Assembly: GCA_963682055.1 (NCBI GenBank)
Contig: OY821741.1
Span: 18,095,211 to 18,159,210, forward strand
Length of the DNA stretch: 64,000 bases
Direction: 5' to 3'
Source: Primula veris
Taxonomy: Eukaryota; Streptophyta; Magnoliopsida; Ericales; Primulaceae
Positions within the stretch are counted from its first letter, which is position 1. Each line of letters starts with the position of its first letter. Below, piece after piece: positions 9,301 to 19,914 of the stretch. The notes under the pieces were generated by a model. It ran no database searches. It was not told where the DNA came from and worked only from the letters and a program-made list of their open reading frames with translations. The position numbers and the translations under genes are program-made.

Positions 9301-11898
9301 ATTTTGATGATTTTAGATTTATATAATTTCTAAATTAGGTTATTTCTAAAATTAGGGGGTGGTTGTTGTATGCGCTAGTTTTGTTTGTAGTCAAGCTGCA
9401 TGATCATGAATTAACTGCTTTATATAGTAGATAAGAGCCAACTTCTTTAACTGAAATTTCAGACCTGGAAAAACTTTCTTATCTCCATGTAAACATTCCT
9501 AGGTTCTATCAGATTTTTTTAAAACGAAAACTGTTATAATAGTATGGCAATGGACAGGATTTTACAACTTCAGATTGAACATGATTTCTTGTTGATCATG
9601 GGGTTACTTGTGTATTTATCTTTTCACTTTTACAATTATTTGTGCTAATATTTGTGACTAGGATTTTCTATAAAGAAACAATTAGGTATTTACCATGATT
9701 TTCTAGTTATAGTGGTTGTGTGTTGCATTGCCAAATCGAGTTGTTCACCAAAAGAACTAAAAAATAAGGTGTAGTTAGCTCACCCATGATTTTTGTGATG
9801 TTTTAAAGAGTTGACATCATGCCAAGAATAAAATTCTATTCTTCACGTTTTGCTTCAATATTTTCATATAAAATTAGGATATGAGCAATAGTATATTTGG
9901 AGTAGTGCAGAGTAGCACATGCTTTTGGGTAAATAAGTTATTTCTCAACTATGCAAATTGACTTCTGAAGTTGTCATTTTCTGAAACAAGCTCTACATTG
10001 ATCAGTTTCTTTATTACTTCTTTTATAAATGACAGCTAACTGCTTTTTATTGTCAATATTGGATGGTAGAGTCAGTACACGCTGCAAAGATGATTTTTTT
10101 GTTATATATAATTTTTGTAGTGCAAGGTTTTTTAGCTCTAGTGGGAGACACACAGAATCCGGAGTAGCAATTCATATGTATTTTTTGATCTAGTATCCAT
10201 TAAAATGATTTCCGTATGAGCATTTTAATTCTCCCTGCCTGGACTCAATTTGATTTTTTGTTTGATTTTTCTGAGGGATGTGGTAGTCTACTGATTATTA
10301 GCTGCTGGGAAGTGATTTTTTTTTTTGAGACTGAACACTCCTTTATCAGAGAATATATTGAGACATCATGTTTCAGTAGGGTCATTGGTTCCGTAATGAA
10401 TATTATGATTTTTTTTTCTAGGCAAATTTAATTTTTGCACATTTCTCAGTCAAAAGGCGTAATGTGGTTCAATCAGTTCCTCATATGGGTTTGTTTACAT
10501 TTAAGTCAATAAAAAAATTTAAATTCCCCAAACTTAAATGTGATAAAAAGTTTATCGTCATTCTTGTGATTTCTCTGCTTAAAAATGGATCACATTGGTG
10601 TCTATCAGGTTACTTTAGCTTTGCTTTGTAATAATTCTAGAATCTACAAGAAAAATGACATGGAAAACCTACTCCCCGAGTTAAAATTACTGCTTATGTT
10701 TTTTTGACCTATTTACTTATAGCTTATCAAACATACCTTCTGTATTAAGGACAAGCACTGGGCCTAACAAACGTGTCGGACACTAAGGGCTTTGTATTGT
10801 ACTTTCCCTTGTGTTTTGTTTGTCAAATATACATGGTTGGATTGTGTGAGACTGTGAGAGTGCTATTCCTAGTAGGTTTTTGAGACTTGTATCTCAGATT
10901 CACATCCATTATAATGTGAGCACTTAATGTTTAAGATTTTTTAATTCACCTTTTTTGAATCCTTCTCCACTGCTCTTCATGGTGGTAAATTGTATTCAAC
11001 TTTACCCCCAAAACTATGTGGGGACAAAATCTTTGTCCAAGCCTTTTAGATAATAATACTCCTGTTAAGAGGAACCATGCAAAAAATTTAGAATCTTAGT
11101 TATTGGAGCTACTTTTTGGAACTGATTGATAACGTGGTTGGATATTAGGTGTAAGATGGTAAGAATTAAAAGCCTTCAATTACATGGTGTACATCTTATG
11201 CACATCTGTGCTATGAACTAATATGGTCCATTATGCATCCAATCAACAACTCCCAATTATAATCTCAGCCGATGTGACACGAATTTGTAATTGAGATTAT
11301 TTCTCTACCGCTTTGAATCTGTTTAGGACATGGCCTTCGCATTATGTTCTTTTTCCCCACAAATTTATATAAATATGGCTTAATGCATTATCATTTAATA
11401 TTTTGCAGCAATCCCATGATTGTTGAGGAGATCTTGAAAATTGATATCAAGCCAGGGTGGAAAAAGGGCACGAAGATTACTTTTCCAGAAAAAGGCAACG
11501 AGGAGAAAGGACTGGCCCCTGGGGACCTCATATTTGTCATAGATGAAAAACCTCATGATGTTTTCAAAAGAGATGGAAATGATTTACTTGTAAACAAGAG
11601 GATCTCTTTGCTAGAGGCACTTACTGGCAAAACCCTCAATTTAGTTACCCTCGACGGGAGGAAATTAAGTATCCCAGTTAACAACGTTATAAACCCGGGA
11701 TATGAGGTGGTGTTGCCTAATGAAGGAATGCCCATTTCGAAAGAACCAGGGTTGAAAGGTAAATTAAAAGTAAAGTTCGACGTGAAATTTCCTTCAAGGC
11801 TCAGTGAGGATCAAAAGTCGGCTCTAAAAAGGGTACTAGGAGCAGATAGAAGCGTAAATGTTTCTCCAGTTCGTACCAGGATTGAAGCCTATTATTAA
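6318..11898 (+). CDS. Class-B DnaJ/HSP40 co-chaperone, two coding exons (6318-6712, 11409-11898)
   Basis: J-domain proteins recruit HSP70 and stimulate its ATPase. The C-terminal domains of this class bind client peptides, normally in cytosol or nucleus. Exon 1 encodes a J-domain (residues 1-70) with the HPD motif at residues 32-34, an Asn/acid-rich linker (about 72-103), and the start of C-terminal domain I ([20 protein letters not shown]). The donor GTCAGT at 6713 and acceptor TTTTGCAG ending at 11408 join phase 2 exactly. Exon 2 continues with [19 protein letters not shown], then [20 protein letters not shown] and [17 protein letters not shown], both hallmarks of the family. The total is 294 residues, against about 330-350 in typical plant relatives. 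The difference is the missing Gly/Phe-rich segment. No zinc-finger CXXCXGXG repeats occur, so it is not class A. The exon join is inferred, with no transcript evidence. Confidence 0.92.
6824..6871 (+). repeat. Duplicated exon-1 end and splice donor inside the intron
   Basis: The sequence around ACTGTTCTTGATGGATTTGG followed by GTCAGTTTTTATTT repeats the last bases of exon 1 and its donor (6686-6726), offset by about 144 bp. A second GTCAGT donor therefore lies at 6857. The duplicate has an in-frame TAG-like change (TTCTAGG against TTCAAGA), so use of it would alter the protein. Confidence 0.75.
6872..7935 (+). repeat. Duplicated intron segment: copy 1 at 6872-7350, copy 2 at 7688-7935
   Basis: Both copies start GGTGTTTTTTGTGCATAATT. 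They share a GAGTGGTGTGGAGTTTCATG-type phrase, a TTATTAGTGTTAAGC phrase, TTGGGGGTTTTGTTTTGTCC and GTGCCAAATCGGGGTTCGAT. Copy 1 is interrupted by a MITE and copy 2 is not. Further degenerate traces of the same unit lie near 8095-8230. Confidence 0.85.
7060..7292. mobile_element. Stowaway-like MITE (233 bp), TA target site
   Basis: The left end reads CTCCCTCCGTCCCAAAATAG, and the reverse complement of the right end reads CTCCCTCAGTCCCAAATTGT. Imperfect inverted complementarity continues for about 60 bases (ACGTGTAA-TTTGACCGACAAATA on both arms). TA dinucleotides flank it at 7058-7059 and 7293-7294. CTCCCTCCGT ends plus a TA duplication are characteristic of Stowaway elements of the Tc1/mariner superfamily. 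It has no ORF and would need a transposase in trans. The paralogous intron copy at about 7878-7884 shows the unoccupied site. Confidence 0.92.
8506..9235. mobile_element. Non-autonomous element with 88-bp inverted ends (about 730 bp)
   Basis: The left arm, 8506-8593, starts GAAATTGACAAGCGAAATTG. The right arm, 9148-9235, is its almost perfect reverse complement and includes ACAACTCTTTCCAAAAGTAG. The 554-bp interior has no transposase-like frame. Long terminal inverted repeats without coding capacity suggest a MITE or a Mutator-like non-autonomous element. I could not confirm a target duplication, so it may instead be a simple inverted duplication. Confidence 0.65.
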
Positions 11899-14012
11899 AC
11901 GTAATTGAATATCCGTTGTATATATTTTAACGTGTTTGGTGTTGATAGGACAACTGTGCATATAGTAGGGAGATGGTTTTGAAGAGCATTGTCTTGATTA
12001 GGTGTTTTATTAGCTCTTCTGCTTAGCTACTACTTTGGTTAACTCCGGTGTTAAGTTTGGTATTTGGCAATTTCTTGACAATGAATATATATGCTTAATT
12101 TTTTTTTGGGGTCTTAAATGCGAGTTTTGTATGTTATATTTTGGATTTGGCATTTTAGTACCTTCGTATTGGAATTTGGTAGCCAGCCTGCAATCATGAT
12201 GGTTGCTTGTTGATATTCTTTATTGATGCATGAGATTTGTTAAATTTTACATTGCACTAGTTAATTTCCCAACAATGGGCTTGTTTTCTTGTGAATTCAA
12301 TCGCATTTTCTTCTTCTTTATAAGTTGCACAAGCAACTATGAGCTTTATTATGCTTTTACCTCAAATTTTAAGACTTTAAGCGTTGTCCCAAGTTATTCT
12401 TAGGTTAAATAAGCCACCTGTTAAGAAACAAGGTTGCAAGGTTGTAGATAATAAAAATCACTGAAACACTTCTTTGGATTATGCCAGGTTGTATAATATT
12501 GCGCTCTTGTTCACCCACGACGAACATGAACCGAAAATAAAAAAAATGCTAGCAAATGAGCGAACAAGGAGAGTCGTTTGTCCGTTTGTTTCTTTTGCAT
12601 TTCTTGCATGCTACAACTCAACCGACAAGGCTTATAGGCAAGAAAGAAAAATCGGTGTCCGAGCTTATAACAACTCAAACCATTTTCTTTTAAACGAACA
12701 ACATATTGAACTTCAATTGCAACTGAAACAGAACCCGCAGCCCGTAAATAAATCTTCAACAACAGGGCTTTTGCGAACAAAACTTCAACTGCAACAGGGC
12801 CCTTGTGAACAAACTTAATTACACCCTTTGAACTTCAAATGTGGCTTAGCCATGCTATAGAATTTCAAAATTACCACAAGAAAACAGCTATACTTCATAT
12901 TTGGTCCCAAAAATTCCACATCAAATTTCCGAACCTGAAGATGGATGTCATATATCAAATAGCTTTTAGCGATAACACCCTGGGAAAAACTTGTAATACT
13001 TAAGTAGTGATCTATTCCCATTTTTACCACAACGATTCTATAGCTTCATGCAAAAAAGCTGTAACTAGAAACACCTTCCGCAACTTCAGAATTTCATGCA
13101 AAATTTGAAACAAAAACGACTATTAAGTCGCTGCTATTACCAAGCCTAAATTAAAAAGATATATAAGCAGAAAACAGATCAAACACGACGGTTACTAACA
13201 AAAAAACTCATTCAATATGAACCTCTGTTTTAAAAAGGTGGCTTTGTAGTAAAAAGGCTCGATTCAAAACTTTAAAAAAGTTTAAGAAGCTCGCTTTTCC
13301 CGTTTTTAGACCACTAAAAGCTAATAGGTTTTGCGTTTTTAACATAGCTCTTACAAAAACACTTTAGCTAAGTTTTCTCTTTTTAAAACACTGATCTAAA
13401 CAAAATTCAGCCTACAAACAGTCTAATACCAAATACATAATCTTGCCATTGATCAAAGAAAACGAGCAAAAAATAGGTGAACACTACAAGTCTACAAAAG
13501 AAATGCAAACCTTCGTAAGTATCCATCTCGTGTCATATGTCTTAACCAGGGCGGATCCAGAATTTTAGATTCGGACGCACAATTTTTAATAATAATTGTT
13601 GAAAAAAACCATGTTTCATGGTGTTTTTTGAATTAGTCACGAGTCCAAAAGTTTGGTCAAATTCTATGCGAATAATCTAAAGTTTAGACTCCGTACTCAA
13701 ATGGTTTGAGTAGCTTGTGTGACAAGCTTCGAAGCGGTATATCACATGACCTATTCGGTGAATGAGTATGAATGAAAATTGACTCCAAATTTGGACCATG
13801 GAGAGACGAAATCTGAAATTTGGGAAGAGGAAATGAAAAAACAAATGGATGGGGAAGCCACCCAAATGTTTATCTCACGTCAAAGAGAAAAAACCATTTT
13901 GAATAGTTTATATACATATTCACGATTAGAGAGTGGTAATAATGTGTAGCCTCATAGGTATATGTAGGCAAGTGCATCACACACGCGCTCGCTCGGTCTC
14001 GGGCACGGGTCG
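11899..14012. other. DnaJ 3' flank and gene-free DNA
   Basis: The 3'UTR presumably occupies the first few hundred bases, T-rich with an AATGAATATA run near 12080, but no certain poly(A) signal can be chosen. The frame at 12474-12818 (114 codons, Gln-rich) has no recognisable domain and overlaps an equally long antisense frame, so I do not call it. A GGGCGGATCCAGAATTT phrase at about 13551 recalls ends of plant MITEs, but no partner end was found. Confidence 0.45.
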
Positions 14013-14290
14013 TGGGACTTGAGACTTGGGGAATGTTTCGGTTCCGGTTCCAAGAAAGTCTGAGAGTTTTGGATAATAACAAAACAGTCCCAAAAATTAC
14101 AGCAAACTTGTAACTGATGCAATTAAATGAGAATAATTGCATCATTAATTCAGCAGTTTCGAATACTGAATTAAGTGACCATAATGACTGAGATTTCAGT
14201 TCATCCTATAAGTAGGTAGCTTTTCCCGGGACTTGTGACTTGAGGAATGTTTCGGTTCCGGTTCCAAGAAAGTCTGAGAGTTTTGAATAA
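14013..14290. repeat. Direct repeat pair, about 65 bp each
   Basis: The phrases GGAATGTTTCGGTTCCGGTT and CCAAGAAAGTCTGAGAGTTT occur back to back at about 14030-14073 and again at about 14243-14286. In each copy a GGGACTTG phrase precedes them. The copies are nearly identical and 213 bp apart. No coding content is seen. Confidence 0.8.
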
Positions 14291-16770
14291 TGTCACTATT
14301 ATTCACAGATCACTGTCACAACATCACCATTTCAGTCACACAAGATCACCACTTTCACAGTTCACGGTATGACCAATTCCACAAACACCTTTTAGATTAA
14401 GATTCAGTTTCTTTTTAAAAGAAATTAAAAATCACATTTCATTTTAAACAATAATTCTCAAATATTGAAATAATAAAAAATATAATATAGCACATGTTAT
14501 ATTCTACCCATATCAACTAAGCAAACGCACAAACAAACAAACAATCACACAAGTAAAACCTATTAAAGTAGGACAAGTTTCTTCCCCTTATCGAACCAAA
14601 CAAGAGCTCACTTGTTAAAACACGCCAAAATCAAGCCAAAACACCAACAAAACGAACCTAACAAATTTGGACAGACGCTACACGACCCTTACACAGTCCC
14701 TAAACGTGATTAAAATGAGTCATAGATCAATACCAATGATGTAAATTCGGATTAGAGTAAAATCCCAAAATGAGTTTTTATAAAAGTGAAAATCAAAGGA
14801 ACATGATTACACAGGTAGATAGATCTCGAAGAGTAAGTTAACAAAATGTATTCAATTATGATAAACGGATGCCCAATGACATCGGAATCGACTCCCGAAG
14901 TCGCAGCCCTAAAACCCGACACAAACCACCACTATTGCTGCGCATCGCCGGAGTTGGGCCGCCGGAGTGGTCTTGCCACCAACACCTCTCTCGGCTGGAG
15001 TCTCTCTCTCCTTTATGTTTTCTCTCTCCGTATGTATGTATGTACGACGACTGTGCATGTATGCATATAATATGTATACATGTATAATAACGTATATATG
15101 TATTTACCGTTGATTTAGGTTGTGCGTTTATTTAATTACTCGCCTACTCCATAAAAGTATTCTCAATTACCAACACCACTACAACTATTATATATGTTTT
15201 TCATTACCATAACATATATTTCACATATACCCACAAGTACACCACACATTAATATCACTATAAAAATAATAAAATCAATAATAACTATGGAAATTTCCGA
15301 GACATTACATTTTCACTCAAATTTCAATTGAAAGTTTTCTCTGCTTAAAAATAATAATAATAAGTTAAGGAAATCTCAAATAAGACTTACAAGAACTGGA
15401 GAGATTGATTGATTGTTGTACCCATATTCCTTACACGCCGAGGTTAATTTAGATGGTGTTTTGCAGCTCCACAGTTTCTCTATACATTGTTAAGTAAAGA
15501 GAAAACCTTTGAATCGTTATTTTAAGATTAATCTGATATGGTCTAATACCAACATATAAGAAAAATGATATACTTTATAAAGGGTAAACAACTAATACCT
15601 TATAAGTCCGATGGGCTGGTTGAAATGCGATGAGTAATGACCTTTTTGATCTGTTAATGAGATTCTCGTCATCCATTCTCTGCATACTCCGGAGCAATTT
15701 TAAATTGCCTACTAAAAGTTGACAAACAGATTATTGTTTAGCAAACAAACTACTAATTACGGGAAATTATGTGTGCAAAGAAAAATATCTTCTCATTCTC
15801 AGATCCATTTTCCTTTGTACTCCATTTCCTTAAATCAATTTCATAGACAAGTGTCATGCCATTTCAGTCACAGTCCCACAGAAACTGATAGATAATTGCT
15901 CTACTTGGGACAGAAATACTTCATGTGGTGTAAAAACTTAATTAGAATAGCTTTAAGTAGTTTTCCAATAGAAACGGATTTTAGGATAGGCCATTTGGGA
16001 CAGAAACATAATGGATCTGTTTATAAAAAACTTAATTCGATGATTGGCTGGCTTTTATAATTTATAGTACTAAAGTGAGCAAAACCAGAAAACAAAAGAC
16101 AACCTATAACCAGGAAATTAAAAAGTCTCACGCCACCTTAATTATTAATAAATAGAAATGTTATAAAAATACAATACTTTTGAGTTCAAAAAACATGCAG
16201 CGTTGGCTTGACAGTTAGGCTCCCCTCTCCACAAATTCTTCTTGGTTTAATTATGAATGCTATTATTTTATAGAAGGTTGTGTTGGTGCAACATGAACAT
16301 TATCGTGTATATATTTTTTAAAATGTAAGGACATAAGAAGAGGGTGTGTGTAGAGTGTAGACTGCTAATAATATGGTTTATGTTAGGGTCTCTTAGGTAC
16401 GAATTTATAGTGGCTTCTCAAATGTCAAATTCCTAAAAGAGAAACCCAGTTATTGTCAATTGATTACATAACCGTTTTATTGAAAACAATAAATGGTCAA
16501 CTAATTATATAGCCATTTTATTGAGAAAAAAAAAATGGGGATACAAACCCCCTGTGATTCAGGTTATTTGTTACAATTTTATATAAGAGAAATTAGTTTT
16601 CATGTTAAATTATAATATCCTATTATCTCTACATATGTAGTACCAATTAATTAAGGTGTCATAATTATCAATTAATTTTTATGCTTTCTCATGTTAAAAA
16701 AGAACCCTAGCTTATTAACTTCATCTTATCAATTATTTTTATCCTATTATCAGAAGCGTGAGGCTAACAC
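14291..16770. other. Gene-free DNA with one G+C-richer, leader-like island
   Basis: At about 14875-15040 the sequence is richer in G+C. On the minus strand it reads as a GA-rich leader (GGAGAGAGAGACTCC) followed by a short 30-codon frame, like a stranded 5' exon. No downstream exons could be assigned. The frames at 14846-15087 on plus are overlapping alternatives over the same island and are not supported. The remainder is A+T-rich without recognised features. Confidence 0.35.
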
Positions 16771-16799
16771 CACTATAAGAAAACAGTCAGATAACGACG
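16771..16799. repeat. Left terminal inverted repeat of the CACTA element
   Basis: 29 bases starting CACTATAAGAAAACAGTCAG. They pair with 29786-29814, with mismatches at positions 6 and 20. This is the transposase cleavage end. Confidence 0.95.
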
Positions 16800-17340
16800 G
16801 AAAATATCGTCACAACTTCCTTAATTCCGTCGGTAAACACCATTTAGCGACAAAATTCATGTCGCTGCCATCCATCGTTAAAGCGGTTGTCACAACCCTC
16901 TTGTGACGGAAAAAAACCGTCCATCGCTAATTTAGTGACAAAAATGTGACGTACTTCCGTCACATATTTTTGCTGAGAAAACGGTGAAAATTCCCCGTTA
17001 AATACTAGCGACTACATTGGCGATACATTTGTGTCGCTAAAAAAATATAATATTTTATGCTGACGTGTGACGCTTATGTGGCATTATTTTGAGACGGACT
17101 TGTGATATGATTTTGTCACTAATAAATATCATTATTTTATTGGCATTTGTATTTGATTAAAATTATGGTATCGTTTGTGACATTATTGTGTCGTTGTTTC
17201 GTCACTAATAATATATCATTATTATATTTGTTTGCGTATTTGATTAAAATAATAATATTTTTTGTGACAACACTGAGTCGTTTTTTTGTCACTGAAATAG
17301 TAGATTATTTTATTTGAGGATATTTGGAATTTAATACTAT
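16800..17340. repeat. Left subterminal repeat region of the CACTA element
   Basis: Short words in both orientations (TGTGACG, TTTTTGTCAC, TGTCGCTA, ATCGTCAC) are densely repeated, typical of TNPA-type binding regions. From about 17098 to 17340 they are organised as three diverged tandem copies of about 85 bp. Each carries a GTGA(C/T)A...GTCACT phrase followed by an A+T-rich ATCATTATT-type stretch. Confidence 0.8.
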
Positions 17341-17508
17341 TTAATTTGCTTTAAAATTTTCGTCGTTATGTTTTCACAAATTTACAAATTCCTTTTTTTG
17401 GCGCCATTTTTTGAAAACAATCTGAATATTTTTTGCTTGATAATTCATTTGTTTGAATCTATTAAATGATTAAATTTTATTATTTAATGGTTAATTTTTA
17501 TTAATAAG

Positions 17509-17546
17509 TAATCAAATTTTATTATTTAAATAATAAAATTTGATTA
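17509..17546. repeat. Perfect 38-bp palindrome
   Basis: The left half starts TAATCAAATTTTATTATTT and the right half is its exact reverse complement with no spacer. It is entirely A/T apart from one G and one C per strand, and could extrude as a cruciform. Confidence 0.95.
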
Positions 17547-17598
17547 TTTAAATTACGTTTATTAAATAGTACTACCTTTGACTACCAAAAAAAATTAC

Positions 17599-17641
17599 AA
17601 TATCTTAAATAATACATTTTAAATGTATTATTTAAGATATT
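17599..17641. repeat. Palindrome with 21-bp arms and a 1-base centre
   Basis: The left arm AATATCTTAAATAATACATT(T) and its exact reverse complement are separated by one T. It lies 52 bp from the first palindrome. Confidence 0.95.
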
Positions 17642-17986
17642 TGAATATAACTAAATGAAAAGGCAAAATTATCTACAACCATAAACGATGAGCATACATC
17701 ATTAGCTGTTTTACAAAATTAAACGACGCACATCGTTTCAAGCTACGGAAACCTACAATACTACCTAGAAGTTTAGCCGTGCTACTTACAAACCCAAAAT
17801 ACTACTTAGAAGTTCAGCATTACGCCCGTTGGCGTCAACAACCTAAACCAGTGCCTTTCGGCATCAACCAACCCAAAAGATAATTGTTCAACAGCTACGA
17901 AACAGAGTACGAAAACAGAAAATAACAATGCCTTAAGGCATAAACAGACAGCCATTGTTCAGAAACTTGAGAAGTTAAAATACTAA

Positions 17987-19914
17987 TTAAACGACAACTC
18001 GACTAGGCATCACCACATCCTCATCTTCACCATCGTCATTGTCACTGTCACTGTCACTTGAACTTTCTTGCTGACCATCCTCACAAGCTGCAGGCCTCGT
18101 AGGCTGTGAACCCCTCTGGTTTATCTGGCTTAGCACGATCTCGACAATGTGGGGCACACTGGACCTTATCAAAGATTGCACTGACTCATGGTAGTTTTCC
18201 TGGATAATACGGCGTACGAGCTCTGTAGCCTTATCTTCAGTCCAAGCAGGCTGAGTAGGAGTGCCAGCTGTGCTGCTAAAGGAGCCGTCGGTGCTAACAG
18301 AAGAAGCCCGGTTGCCGATTCCATAAATCCGCCCCTTGCCCAGGAAGCCAAGTTCATCAAGCACGTCAAGAAACACACGGTCCTCGTCAACCGACGATGC
18401 CGGTAGGCCAGCCAATTCAGCCTCAGCTACTTTCTCGAGCATCTTCTTTTCAAGTGCTACCTGCATATACGTAACATAATCAATAGAGTATTATGGACAA
18501 AACATAGTGATGCTATCGAATGAAACCCATAAACCAAATTTTGACAGTGCTATGGACTATAAACAAAAACATATCAAGTCTTTTCAGAAATCAACAATAC
18601 AACTAAAAGTCTGTTTTAAAATGAAGATTTTATTATTTACTGCAAACCGCATAATGCGCCAACAATCAATCCTAAACATTATATAGTTCGCTGAATATAA
18701 ATGTCCTATAACAATGGGTTGGCATATCTGAAATAGTATTTAATTTATAATAAAATAATACAATATGGTAAAAAATAAGAGTCAATCAAAACCTACGCTT
18801 TTAAAGAAGCAATGCAAAACATTTGTTACATTGCAGATTTTTTTTCACGTTATCAAGAAATAGCCCAGTGAGACAATGAGACACTATAATTATTTATCAA
18901 TAAAATTTCAATTACAAGCAATGGAATGAGAACAACTTACGTTGATCTCGGACGATTTCTCATCGCAGAACTTGTCGCCTTTCTTGTGCATTAACCGGAA
19001 CTGTCGTAGCAGGCTAGGCATGGCTCCCTCCTTTCGACATATATCCAGTGCATGCTCCAAGTGGGACTTGGAGCCGCCCAGATGGACCGAGGGCTTCTTG
19101 CCTGAATTCCCTCTCCGGTTAGCCGATTTAATTGCACCCTTGGCCTTCGACTCGTCACTGTCCCATGATTTCTTCCAGGCAATCCATACTTTAGCACCAC
19201 ACCAGGTGGGTTTCTTAACCCTCCTCTTAAGCTTATACTGCTAGTCAGAGTACCGCTTAGCTGCGATACGATTCCAGGCTCCGCGGACTATAGACTCATT
19301 CCCAGGTTCCCAAGTACACGCTTTCTGCCAAGACCAAAATTATGCTTAATAAATAAATATCTAGAAATAAAATAAATTGAATTTCATTTTGCAATACTTT
19401 ACCTCAAACTCTCTCCAGTAATGCTCTTTGAGACCCTTCGGCACTAGTTTCCATGAGATGGCTTGTTCGTCTTGCTTCTGTTTAAATGTCTTGGTGATAT
19501 TCTTTGAAGCCGAGGGAACAAACCTGTCCAACAAAATAGACCGTAAATTAGCACATATAATTGAGATTTACAAATAAATTTAAATTTGACCAAAATGATT
19601 GCCTACGCTGGAAACTTGGCTCCGTCTGCCTGAATGACTCTTATTAAGGTTCTTGTTGCTACCGGCAGTTCAACATCCATTGGTTGAGAAGGTGACCTCT
19701 GTTGTCTGGATCCAGAACCAGACGACCGGGCCGGGTGTTCTTGTCGTGCAGTTGAAGTTGGAGTCGGTGACCTCACCACATTGTTGGCAGACAGTTGTTC
19801 ACTATTTGGGAACTGGAAGAACTCAGAATCTTGGTTATTTTGAGTTGTCGATTGATTACGAGGGTGGCGCCTAGCTGGACTAGGAGGAGGAGATGAAACA
19901 GTTCTTCGACCCAT
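17987..19914 (-). pseudogene. TNPA-like gene (Transposase_24/Ptta family), four exons, one premature stop
   Basis: Spliced from 19914-19607, 19523-19403, 19324-18941 and 18460-17987. Every junction has GT/AG and preserves frame, giving 428 residues. The N-terminus (MGRRTVSSPPPSPARR) is Ser/Pro-rich. Exon 2 ends with EHYWREFE. Exon 3 carries PTWCGAKVWIAWKKSW and GKKPSVHLGGSKSHLEHAL, the signature of the plant Ptta/En-Spm TNPA-like domain, which binds subterminal repeats and assists excision. The C-terminus has a helical region and an acidic tail (SSSDSDSDNDDGEDED). An in-frame TAG at 19241-19243, in exon 3 after RYSD, truncates the product inside the domain. A single G-to-A or C-to-T change would explain it. 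The ATG follows directly after a CTGCTAG acceptor, so the leader is probably spliced. Confidence 0.85.

Larger units (their letters stand above)
6713..11408 (+). other. Long intron of the DnaJ gene (4,696 bp)
   Basis: It is bounded by GTCAGT and TTTTGCAG. It holds a duplicated copy of the exon-1 end, a duplicated T-rich segment, a Stowaway-like MITE, a (GT)n run at about 8405-8420 and an element with long inverted ends, each listed separately. From 9236 to 11408 I see only A+T-rich intron DNA. Small frames at 8242-9044 and 10216-10431 have no recognisable content. Confidence 0.85.

Noticed and set aside
12474..12818. 114-codon Gln-rich plus-strand frame
   Set aside because: It has no recognisable domain, promoter or splice context, and an antisense frame of similar length overlaps it.
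13548..13650. GGGCGGATCCAGAATTT, similar to some plant MITE ends
   Set aside because: No matching inverted end or target duplication was found nearby.
14846..15087. Two overlapping plus-strand frames of about 73 codons
   Set aside because: They are two readings of the same G+C-richer island, with no motif or homology I can recognise.
16190..16240. SINE/tRNA A-box-like phrase (GTTGGCTTGACAGTTAGGCTCC)
   Set aside because: No B box, poly(A) tail or target duplication was found, so a SINE call is not supported.
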